Below, in pieces: positions 11,238 to 21,838 of a stretch of 64,000 nt of DNA. Origin of the DNA: Neostapfia colusana (lineage: Eukaryota; Streptophyta; Magnoliopsida; Poales; Poaceae); NCBI GenBank assembly GCA_030760725.1, contig JASWHV010000004.1:53845136-53909135 (forward strand), read 5' to 3'. Position numbers and translations under genes: made by a program. Each line of letters opens with the position of its first letter. Position 1 is the first letter of the stretch. Under the pieces are notes generated by a model. The model had not been told where the DNA came from and made no database searches. It was given only the letters and a program-made list of their open reading frames with translations.

Positions 11238-12017
11238 ATGGTTCGCATGATTTGCACCGCTCGTAAGTCCACAGGAGGGAGAGTTCCCGTAGTTGCCCTT
11301 GCCGAAAGAGAGGAGAGTCGTCCAGTGACGTACCTTTCCTACGGATTGGCAGTAGGAGACTTGTTGCGCCGTCTTCGACGTATGCTCAAAGCCGCCGGCA
11401 ATACGGGCAAGCTAATCATCCACTATAACTCCACCAAGACCATCCGTGAGAAGAGGGAAGAATGGAGTTCGGAGATGAGGATTATACACGAGAATCAACT
11501 GCTTAAGATTCACCACTCTCCAGCTTGTCGAGCAACACAAGTTGACGCGGAGAAAGATGTCACTTGGGAGGCCATCACCTGCCAGAGTCACATCTATCGT
11601 CGCCACTTGGACAAAACTGAGTACATGTATGTCCTCCAACGTGAGAGTGGTACCACGGAGTACAAGTACCCACCGGTGCAGCAAGGGACTTCCCATGAGC
11701 ACATGGACTTGTGCTTGGAGGATGCTGCTATGCTCAGCACTCGACTGCAGGAGTGTCAACAAGAGCTTCAGGATGTCCGAGACACCCTGAAGGAAACGGA
11801 GGCGTTGCTGCGAGCTTGCTTAAAGGCAAGAGAAAGAGGAGATGGGAATGAACTGTGTGTCACCGTGAATGATACATGGACTCCTGACTCCCCGGATCAC
11901 CGAGCAATCAGGCGTCGTCGCACTTCTCCACCAGCAGCCTCCCCACCCAAAGCAGAGTCAGAAGGTAGCCGAAATGAGGAGGAAGATCCCGAGGAGCCAG
12001 CTCAAGAGGACGAGTAG
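11238..12017 (+). CDS. ORF0 protein with histone H3 tail-like N terminus
   Basis: A 259-residue ORF between the primer binding site and gag, the position of orf0 in RIRE3/RIRE8-type grass elements; no function is established. Residues 1-22 follow the H3 tail in exact register: TARKSTGG at 7-14, then P17, L21 and A22, with M1 and R3 also shared. K10 here equals H3 K9, while H3 K4, K14 and K18 are replaced by I, R and V. Residues 157-198 form a leucine- and glutamate-rich coiled coil. A basic patch (RRRR, 225-228) and an acidic, proline-rich tail follow. The start is chosen because it matches A2 and directly follows TTTTAG, an acceptor-like site. A 301-bp spacer precedes gag. Compared with A2, codons 127-195 differ only silently (15 changes). 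What is seen is the mimicry and its conservation; binding to chromatin proteins is inference. Confidence 0.85.
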   Translation: MVRMICTARKSTGGRVPVVALAEREESRPVTYLSYGLAVGDLLRRLRRMLKAAGNTGKLIIHYNSTKTIREKREEWSSEMRIIHENQLLKIHHSPACRATQVDAEKDVTWEAITCQSHIYRRHLDKTEYMYVLQRESGTTEYKYPPVQQGTSHEHMDLCLEDAAMLSTRLQECQQELQDVRDTLKETEALLRACLKARERGDGNELCVTVNDTWTPDSPDHRAIRRRRTSPPAASPPKAESEGSRNEEEDPEEPAQEDE

Positions 12018-12318
12018 TGTAGAGTCTTTCCCCTAGCTAGCAAGAGGTCGAGTAGTCGAATCGTTACGAAGATAATGGTGTGATAATGCTTGGTGTGTGA
12101 CGTGAGTTGTGGAAGCCATGAGCAGTTGTCCACAGCCTCGTCTTCAGATTGTTTTGCTTTGGTGTGTGAACCCACAGGAAATAATAGTGCATTTATTTGG
12201 TGTGAAATATAAACCCTCGTAAAATTTTAACAAAGCCTCAACCCCTTAAAGTACCAACAAATGAAAGTAGTAAGATGATACTAAATGGTATCAAATTAAC
12301 ATTTGTTGATTCTGCCAG

Positions 12319-15300
12319 ATGGCCGGAAGAGGAAAAGGACGTGCTGCCAACCCCGCCAACAACAATGATGAGGCATGCAATCCTCATCTTTCTGGAGGCC
12401 AGGACAGCGGTGGTCGCCGTGAAGAAGTTGATCCTCTCCACCAAATGCTGGAGAATCAAAATCAGCTTATCCAGAACTTGACTCAAGTGGTGACCAACTT
12501 GCATCAAGTTCCACCTCCACAAGCTGCACCACGCCAACCAAGGTTGAGTGAGTTTCTAGGAACTCAACCTCCAAAGTTTGCAAGTGCTGCTGAACCTCTG
12601 GAGGCAGATGATTGGCTGAAGACCATTGAAAGTAAGATGAGGATAATACAATGCCAAGGGTATGAGAGGGTGCTGTTTGCCTCTCATCAATTGAATGGAC
12701 CTGCTGCTGATTGGTGGACCGCCTACGTGGCCGCCCATCATGACCCTGAGAACATCACTTGGGAAGAGTTCAAGCGTAGCTTCCGCAACCATTACATCCC
12801 AAGAGGTGAACTCAAAAACAAGAGGAAAGAGTTTCTGGGACTGCAGCAGGGAAACATGACGGTGAGGGAATATCTCACTAAATTTACTCAACTATCCCGT
12901 TATGCTCCACGAGACATAGAGACTGATGAGCAGAAACAAGATTGTTTCGTGGAAGGACTTACCGCAGAGATGCAGTGTGCAATGTCCTCCAATGAGTATG
13001 AAAGCTTTCAAAAGATGGTGGACAGAGCATTTGTGGTGGAAAGGAAGCTAAAGGCCCTGGAAAATGAGAATAAGAGGAAGGCGGGGTGGTCACATCAGGC
13101 CTCAGGGAGCAACACCCGCCCACGTATGATGCAGCAACCTACGGGGCAGACGAGCCGTGCTGCGGTACCTTATTCAGCACCAAGAGGGTACAACCCAAAC
13201 TACAGGCCTCCCGCAGCACCAGCACAGCCGCCACGTCAGTTTGTGCAGCAGCCTCGCCCCGCATATCCACCTCGACCAGCAGTGCAAGGACCCCCAAACC
13301 AACCCCAAGACAACAAGGGCCAAGCAACTAAGATTGGGGTGCAATGTTTCCGCTGTGGTGAAGTGGGGCACTACGCCCATAAATGCCCAAAGAAGAAGCC
13401 TGCGCCGCCACAACAGCAGAGTGTAATGAGAGGACGGGTGAACCACGTCACTATGGAGGAAGCACAAGAGGCACCCGACGTGGTAGTTGGTAAGTTTCCT
13501 GCCAATTTACACCTTGTAACTCTGCTGTTTGATTCTGGTGCTACCCACTCGTTCATTGCTCAAGGGTTTGTTAAGAAGCATGACCTAGCAACTACACAAA
13601 TGAACCATATGCTAGCCGTAAACTCTCCAGGTGGAGAAATAAGGACAAGACGAGTGTGTCCCAAAGTGAGCCTAGACATTAATGGGGTAGTATTTACTGC
13701 TAACCTCATAGTGATAGATTCACAAGGGATAGATATTATTTTGGGTATGGATTGGTTGACAAAACATAAAGGAATCATCCATTGTTCGACCAGAACGGTG
13801 GAACTAACTCACCCCAGTGGTACCAGAATAAAGTTCATAACAATACATGAGCCTAGAAGGGACATCAAATTAAATCAAGTGGAGGTGAAAGTTGAGGAAA
13901 TCAGGACTATCAGGGAATATCCGGATGTTTTTCTAGAGGAATTGCTAGGTATGCCTCCCGACCGTGACGTGGAGTTCGCAATTGAGCTAGTACCGGGAAC
14001 AGCCCCGATATACAAGAGACCTTATCGAATGGACTCCAAGCAGCTAGAAGAGCTCAAGGATCATTTGAGAGAATTGACGGAGAAGGGGTATATTCGCCCT
14101 AGTTCCTCACCATGGGGAGCTCCGGTGATATTTGTGCCCAAGAAAGACGGAACCCAAAGGTTATGCGTGGATTACCGTGCCTTGAATGAGGTAACCATCA
14201 AGAACAAGTACCCATTACCCCGCATTGAAGACTTATTTGATCAGTTAAGGGGAGCTTGTGTGTTCTCAAAAATTGATCTCAGGTCGGGGTACCACCAACT
14301 CAAGATAAGACAATCAGATATTCCCAAGACAGCTTTCGTATCTCGGTACGGACTGTATGAATACACTGTCATGCCTTTTGGGCTAACCAATGCCCCGGCA
14401 TATTTCATGTACCTCATGAACAAGGTATTCATGGAATATCTGGACAAATTTGTGGTGGTTTTCATAGATGATATTCTCGTCTTCTCCAAAGATGAAGAAG
14501 AACATGAGAAACATCTAAGGTTGGTGTTGCAGAGGCTGAGAGAACACCAACTATATGCCAAGTTGAGCAAGTGTGAGTTTTGGCTGAAGAGAGTTCCCTT
14601 TTTAGGACATATAATCTCGGAGGGAGGAATCTCCGTAGATCCCGCCAAAATCGAAGATATCCAGAAGTGGAAAACCCCTGAAAATGTCGGGGAAGTTCGA
14701 AGCTTTTTGGGATTGGCTGGATACTATCGACGGTTTATTGAGGGATTCTCCAAGATCTCGAGACCTCTCACCAAACTGTTGGAAAAGGGAATCACATTCA
14801 CCTGGACGCCACAGTGCGATACGAGCTTTCAGGAGCTAAAGAAGAGATTGACAAAAGCCCCAGTGTTGGTTATGCCAGATATGCAGAAGAATTTCACAGT
14901 GTACTGCGATGCCTCTGGAAATGGGTTGGGATGTGTTCTCATGCAAGAATGACATGTCGTGGCATATGCATCCTGGCAGCTTCGGAAGCATGAGAAGAAC
15001 TATCCTACACATGACCTAGAACTAGCTGCAGTGGTACACGCGTTGAAAATTTGGCGGCACTATTTGATGGGGAAGAGGACAGAGATATATACGGATCATA
15101 AGAGTTTGAAGTACATATTCACACAACCAGATCTCAACCTCCGACAAAGGAGATGGTTAGAGCTAATCAATGACTTTGATGTGGGCATCAACTATCATCC
15201 CGGGAAAGCAAATGTCGTGGCCGATGCTTTGAGTCGGAAAGTGCAGGTCAATAAGTTGAGTTTGAAGGACACGCCTGCAGAATTGAAGGACGAGGTTATA

Positions 15301-16788
15301 AGACTCAATCTATGTCTAGTAAATAGTGGTGAAGCCATCGCCATGGAAGTGGACTCTATACTCGAGCAAGACATACGCGAGGGCCAAAAGAATGATGAGA
15401 AGATACAAGAGATCAGACAGCTCATCAAGGAAAATAAAGCTCCTGGTTTTAGAGAGGATGAACAAGGAACGGTGTGGCACGGGAAAAGGATCTGTGTGCC
15501 AGAAGTAAAAGAGATCCGTGAATTAATTTTGAAGGAGGCTCACGATTCCGACTATTCCATTCATCCTGGGAGTACGAAGATGTACCAGGACCTCAAGAGC
15601 AGGTATTGGTGGTATGGCATGAAGCGAGATGTCGCGGAACATGTTGCCCTATGTGACACATGTCAGTTGGTGAAAGCAGAACATCAACGGCCCGCGGGAT
15701 TATTGCAACCACTCAAAGTGCCTGAATGGAAGTGGGAAGAAATCAGCATGGATTTTGTCGTGGGATTGCCTAGGACCCAATCCGGGTATGATTCAATATG
15801 GGTCATTGTTGATAGGCTAACCAAGGTAGCTCATTTCATCCCTGTGAAAGAAAGTTACAGCGGATCCAAGTTGGCAGAATTGTACATGTCAAGGATTGTG
15901 TGTTACCATGGAGTGCCAAAGAAGATAGTGTCGGACCGAGGGACACAGTTCACCTCGAGGTTTTGGCAGAAGTTGCATGAAACCATGGGAACCCATCTGA
16001 ACTTTAGTTCTGCCTATCATCCCCAAACCGACGGGCAGACGGAGAGAACCAATCAGATCCTTGAAGATATGTTAAGGGCATGTGCCCTCAAAAACAATAG
16101 GAGTTGGGACAAGAACTTACCGTATGCGGAGTTTTCCTATAACAACAGCTATCAAGCTAGTATGAAAATGTCACCATTTGAAGCTTTGTATGGAAGGAAG
16201 TGCAGAACTCCCCTATTTTGGAACCAAACAGGAGAAAGTAAAGTGTTTGGTCCAGAAGTGCTACAAGAAGCCGAAGCGAAGGTGAGGGAGATTCGCAACA
16301 ACTTGAGGATAGCACAAACACGCCAGAAGAGTTATGCTGATGTACGAAGAAGAGAACTCGTTTTCAACGTGGGAGACTATGTTTATCTCAAGGTGTCCCC
16401 TATCAGAGGACTTCGTCGGTTCAAGGTGAAAGGGAAGTTGTCACCTCGATACATCGGACCCTTTCAAGTTTTGGAAAGAAAAGGCGAAGTGGCGTATCAA
16501 CTAGAGTTACCGGTTCATCTATCGGATGTACACGATGTATTCCATGTGTCACAACTCAAGAAATGTCTGAGGACGCCTGAAGAGGTGTTACCCATGAATG
16601 AAGTGGATGTAGCTGAAGATTTGTCTTATGCCGAGCAACCATCCAAGATTTTGGAGACGATGAAACGCCTCACCAGAAACAAGAGAATTCGGATGTGCAA
16701 GGTGCAGTGGAAGCATCACTCAGAAGAGGAAGCCACCTGGGAACGGGAAGATGAGCTCAAGGCACAATTTCCGGAATTGTTTTCTTAG
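12319..16788 (+). pseudogene. Gag-pol polyprotein with chromodomain, one in-frame stop (A1)
   Basis: A single frame of 1,490 codons, open except for TGA at 14950-14952. It starts MAGRGKG directly after a CCAG acceptor-like site. In order: coiled coil (about 40-63), retrotransposon gag domain (about 85-240), zinc knuckle C-X2-C-X4-H-X4-C (about 343-356), protease with DSGA (about 405), reverse transcriptase (about 565-745) with FIDDIL at about 714, and RNase H from about 858, interrupted after the first catalytic Asp. Integrase follows, with an HHCC finger (about 1075-1115) and a DD35E core (Asp about 1145 and 1205, Glu about 1241). A C-terminal chromodomain (about 1430-1485) keeps the W of the cage but has His where the third aromatic usually stands, as in group II chromovirus domains. 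A2 has GGG at the TGA codon. Without readthrough the product would lack most of RNase H and all of integrase. Polyprotein synthesis, nuclear import and heterochromatic integration are family knowledge. Confidence 0.95.
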
Positions 16789-16819
16789 AAACACTAATCT
16801 CGAGGACGAGATTTCTCTT

Positions 16820-16833
16820 AAGGGGGGTAGAGC
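16820..16833 (+). other. Polypurine tract (A1)
   Basis: AAGGGGGGTAGAGC abuts the 3' LTR and would prime plus-strand DNA synthesis. It is identical at 50722-50735 in A2. Confidence 0.88.
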
Positions 16834-19800
16834 TGTAACACCCCAAATTTTGATTCAAAACCCTAAACCATGTTCAGAGGGGAATTTAAAATTTTTTGGA
16901 CGTGTTGCATGTTTTGCAAAAATTCAAATTCAAACTGGAATTCAAATTAGACTCAAAACAGAAAAGAAATGGAAAAAGAAAAAGAGAAACGGGAAAAAAA
17001 CCGGCCAGTGGGCCGAAACCCGCCAGCCGGCCCAGTTTTCCCCGCGCCAGCCCGCCCCCGAGCGCGCCGCGCTGTCTCTCACAGACAGGTGGGACCCACA
17101 TGTCATCCCTAACCCCCGCTCGCGCCGACCTCGGACTCTCTCCCCCGCGCGCGTGATCGCAACCGACCGGATTTCCGCGTCCCGCAGCCCGAATTCTGGT
17201 CCCAGAAGAATCAAACTCGATCACAACCAACTCACCGCCCTCCCCCGGCTATAAAAACCCCAGCCCCGATCGGTTTTTCCCACGCGATCGCCGATTTTTA
17301 CTCCGGTGAGCACCGAGACTTCGCCGGTGAATTCTGGCCGATCTAAGCTCGGAAACTCTGATCTAACTCGCTGGTCCTGATCCACCGCCTCCGGGGAGCT
17401 TTGCAGGTGCAGAAAACTCGGAGAATTACGGTGTAAACACAGCGCCGACGAGCTTCGCCGTGGTTTTGCCTCGGACCTCGCCGCCGATCACTTTCCAGGA
17501 CCCCCGAGCTCGAGAAAACCCCCGAGGTGAGATCCCTGACCTCCCCTCTACCGATCTATGCCATAAGATCACAGTTCTAGGCAGAATTCTCGAGGATCCG
17601 AAACTTTCCGGCGAGATCGCCGCTTCCCGCCGCCGTGCGCCGCCGGCAGCGCCGCCTGCGCTCGATCAGAGCGACGTGGCCGCTTGTGCGCCGTTTATTT
17701 TAAATCGCACGGTAGACTTTAAAACCCCGCGTACCGGTTCGATGTTATAATCTCAGCCGTCGGTTTAAAATCGGACGGTCCACGTCAGCCCCGCGTTATA
17801 AAGACTGGAATTCTTACGTGCTACCCCCTGGGGTTCTCTGGAATTGAGAGCTAGCCCCGGAAACTTCAGATCTAGCCCCTGGAACTCCAGAAAATCATGT
17901 AAATTCATTTAAAAATCAGTTTTAGCCCCTGGACTTAATAAAAATTAGGAAAAACACCTCTGATAAGTGTAGCTAGACACCTGGAAATTCTGAAAATAAT
18001 ATTATAGACCCTGTAATGGGGTGAGTTTACTTTTTAACCCTGTTTAGTATTTAATTTAGAAAATTGGATATGTAACTAGTGTTTAAAAATTAAAAAGTGG
18101 GACAAACATATTGTCAAAATTAAGTTAAAGACTTTCTCAGTGTTTAGAAAATTTTGGAGTGAGATAAAAACATATTTTGGACAGAATTGAATCTGTTTAA
18201 TTTATTATTCACATTTAGGGATACATTTTTAAGTAAAGAATAGTTATAGAAAATAGGTAAAATAATTATAAAATAGTTTACATCAGAGGCAAAGGTCAAA
18301 ATATGTTATTAAATTATTTAGGACCAGAACCTATTCTGTTTAGGTGATGTGTATTACTAATTTCATAATAAAATACACAATTATGCATAGAAATATAAAT
18401 CTGAAAATATAGCAACTAGTAAAAGATAAATGGAGTTTCTAAAATCCAAAGAATTCAGTTTAGGGTTGATAGAAATTATGAAGGAACATATGGAGAAGAA
18501 AAATACTTTTCATACATACTTGGTAGTTTAATGTAAGGAATTTATTTAAAACTGAAACACACACACATATATATATATATAAATAGTATGTAAGTATAAA
18601 TATGAACACCAAAGTAGGAATCATACACATATAAATAAAAGTGTATGCAAGCCACAGATCAACACACAAAGTAACCACAACACATATAATGGTGAATGAA
18701 TTTCATAAATATGAATGTGTGGTTTGTATAAAGTAGAAGTGTGAACTATGTCTTATGATTGTTGTTTTTCTTTTGCTATGTGTGATGGTATGAAGTAGAA
18801 CCTGTTCAAGAGCAAGTTAACCCTTTCCAAGATCAGGACTACCCATTTCAAGAGCAGCAAGAAGGAGGCAAGTGTCCTTGACCACTTTGATCCTATGCTA
18901 GGATGTGTAGATAGAATTATTTGCATTGTCAAATGAAATATGAAACCCATGCTAGGAAAGTTTCCCTAGAATTGCATTACCTTGTTTCCTTGTAGCTTGG
19001 GTTGGGATTTATTTTGTCATGTCATTTATTTACATGCATTTGCTTAGCCATGCTTAGAATGGGATATTTGGGACATGAGATCATCAGTTTATATTACCAT
19101 ACTCTTGAATGAGACATTGTGAGTTATGTAGAGGTAGGGATCAAGGCAAGTTGGATGTTTTGGTTGTGTGCTGGGTGCACGAGACTTGGGTTTGTGTTTA
19201 GTACTTGCCTGGATCCTAAGGACCGGTTCATGGAGCATGTAACCCGGCTTTACAGTGCCAACCACATGCTGAGATGGGGCAGCTTGGCCAATTAATTAGG
19301 TGTATCCCCGGCGTAGTATGGGTGTGTTGGATGGTGCGGGGAGTAGGTGTCAGCTGGACTACCATATGAACCGCAAGGCTCAAGAGGGGGCCACTGCAGC
19401 GGGGTTGGAGCCTCTTGTATGCTGTTAGGGGTGAAACCTCAGTGGGCCCACACTCGTCGGGAATCCCTTTGTAAAGGCTTCGTAGTGATCTCCTGGCCGC
19501 ACACCTGGGAAGTGTGAATGTGGATCGTAGCCACTGGCATAATGGAGGTTCTTTTAGTCCACCCGGCAACGGGGGATGAAATCACTACTTGTGGGTACAG
19601 TGGTACAAACTCTGCAGAGTCAAAACTGTCTTGACAGCCGTGCTCACGGTTAAGAGCGGCCTGGACTTATTCATGATTAGGGGATTGATGGTTTTGGAAG
19701 TTAAGCAGGAAGCTTAACATTGGAAATGATGTTATGGTTATTAGATTATGATGATCGGATGGGAGATTGGGACCATTTCACTTGTGTAGTAATGTAGGTG

Positions 19801-20262
19801 CTTAATAAGCTAAGGTGATAGGTATTAATTGCGTTGTGCTTTAACCATGAGTTCAATCTCTCCTTGTTCTAGCCCTGCATGATATAATTTTCCCACACTT
19901 GCTGAGTACCATTGGTACTCAACCTTGCATATTTGTTGTTTTATATTGCTGCTCAGGTCAAGATAATGAGGTGGTGTATAATGACCAAGATTTTGGCCCC
20001 GAGGAAGGTTTTTAGGTTCATGAAGACCCCCGGGCAACGCCTGTGATGGAGCCCTAAAGAATAATATTCCGCTGCTAGTTTATTTACTTGTGATGAAGCA
20101 TTAGTGTCCATTGAGACATTTGCGATGTAAGACTTATTTATATTCGACACCTGGCTTGTAATAAATGATGCTTCACTATTTGTCATCACATGTATGAGAA
20201 AATGATCCTGGCATACATGTGATATTCACTTGGTTGTTTCTTCGGAAAAACTGGGTGTGACA
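16834..20262 (+). repeat. 3' LTR of A1
   Basis: TG...CA bounded and near-identical to 7594-11021. The by-eye differences are about 25 substitutions plus small indels in an A-run near 17000 and in a TA microsatellite near 18570. TATA box at 17249-17257, donor-like site at 17527, AATAAA at 20160-20165 and terminal hairpin at 20185-20223 are all kept. CCTCC follows at 20263. Confidence 0.97.
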
Positions 20263-21838
20263 CCTCCCGACCCCTTGCTGGCCGCCCTCCATTTCCCCCC
20301 ATGCTGAACATGTTGGTGAGGTCGCCAGCGGCCGGAGCTCACCGGAAAACAGTGCTCACCGAGGACAGCAAGAACTAGGGTTCCGGCGAGGTTGCAGCGG
20401 CTCGTTTCTTCACCAAATGATCTGGTTCTTAGCTCTAGAGCAGCAGAGGATCGTGTAAAAGGTTGACATGGGGTTTAAACAAGCCAGGGAGCTCTCCGAA
20501 CCTATCGGCACTGTGCGCCCGACGTTGTCCGGCGGTATTCCCTTGAAAAGAACTCAGATTCCTTGCTCTACACTCAATTTCTCGGTCTAAAATCGATGGA
20601 GAAGGTGTGCTAGGTAGTTAAGATCCTGTGTGTGAAGATTGAAACACAACCAACACGAATTGAGGATGAATTTTGTGATTCCTTACCTCAGGGTCAGTTT
20701 AAGCCGCTCGGGAGAAAATCTTGAAATTCTCCATCTGTGATCAATGGCTAGGGCTGAGCTTCATACGTGAGAAACTAGGGTTGTAGGTGCACCGATGGGG
20801 TGGCTTGCTTGGGCGTGATCACCCTTGGTTCGGGCTGTCCACGGTGGCCAACTTCAGTTTCTTCGGTTTCCACACGGGAGCAGCGGCAATTCTTCCGTTT
20901 CTAGGCGCACGTGTGCTAGGGACAGCAGGGTGAAGTTGCTAGCCGGCTAGAGCACTCATGGGCGAAGCTTTTTGCTGTGGTAAGCTTGGGCAACCGGTCT
21001 ACGGTGGTGGCTGTGTAGTCGGGAGAAACAGAGCGGCCGGTGGTTTCTTCTCGGGAGCAAAACGCACGGGAGCAGACCACCGAGGCTGAGATCGAGCTGG
21101 GAGAGGCAAACTCGCGTTGTTGCACTCGCTGTGGTGATCAGAACGAGTAAAAGAATGAGCCAGCAGGAGGTGGCATCGGGGGTGGATGACACCGAGCTGC
21201 TGTCGCGCGCTCAGTCGAGGAAGAACAGAGCCGAGTCGGTTTGTTCGAGTGTGTGTATGACATGTGGGCCCTCACACCTCAAATATCTCCCTCCTCTGTG
21301 CTTTGATATTCCCGCACCGCCTTAGTCTGAGTTCCACTAAAATTGGACGGTAGACCAAACATGAGGTGAGGAATTTGAATCTAAACTCAAATTTCAAAAT
21401 TGAGCACGTTTGGTTCAGTTTTCAAATTCAAATTTGAATTTGAACCCTCCCTCGAATATTCCTCGGAATAATTGGTATACAGGTTCCAAAAATATCCAAG
21501 TTTGGATCATGAGCTCATTCATACATGGGGAATGCATCGGTGAATTCATTTTTATGCATTTGGGCAATCTGAACATGAATTCTTTCAAAAGAATTCAAAT
21601 TGCATTTAAATTCCCTCTACTCCACTCATAAAGAATGTGCACATGAGTTAGAGTTTTTGAAAGTAAAATTCTTTCCCCCTAGGTTAACATGTGTTGAGCA
21701 TGGGCTACAGAAAATTTTCAACTCCCTCACATGTCCATTTGTGGGTTCATCATTTTATGTGACACAATTTTAGCATTTCTTCACCTTAACTTTGTCTCAT
21801 AATGTGAAATAAAACTTTACAAAAGTTAGGGCTGTTAC
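20263..21838 (-). mobile_element. Family B LTR, piece 3 of B1, contains the LTR start (minus)
   Basis: Continuation of 7593 after the A1 insertion; 20263-20267 is the second CCTCC. The right end ...TTAGGGCTGTTACA is the reverse complement of TGTAACAGCCCTAA, the start of the B4 LTR at 58027. The last 200 bp also align with the reverse complement of 58027-58260. B1 thus spans 2461-21838 with two nested insertions, and its 3' part lies beyond A4. The frames on either strand at 20916-21325 are not conserved and are not called. Confidence 0.88.
21421..21444. repeat. 24-bp perfect palindrome in B1 LTR
   Basis: Bases 21421-21444 read the same on both strands, built from TTCAAA and TTTGAA units. B4 keeps a 16-bp core (AATTCAAATTTGAATT) near 58425. 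Such AT-rich palindromes recur in the B and C LTRs. Confidence 0.85.

Larger units (their letters stand above)
7594..20262 (+). mobile_element. Complete chromovirus-type LTR retrotransposon A1
   Basis: A full Ty3/gypsy element of 12,669 bp with 3,428-bp and 3,429-bp LTRs, a TG...CA terminus, and target duplication CCTCC at 7589-7593 and 20263-20267. In order it holds the 5' LTR, initiator-Met primer binding site, orf0, gag-pol with a C-terminal chromodomain, polypurine tract and 3' LTR. By-eye comparison of the two LTRs gives about 25 substitutions plus two small indels, roughly 0.7%. With the usual grass LTR rate (1.3e-8 per site per year) that is around 0.3 million years (inference). It is inserted in the B1 LTR. 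Only one obvious coding lesion is seen, the TGA at 14950. Confidence 0.97.

Noticed and set aside
11412..11762. Minus-strand frames opposite orf0 and gag-pol (also 14241-14648, 47275-47682 and others)
   Set aside because: They are antisense shadows of the real plus-strand genes, without domains of their own.
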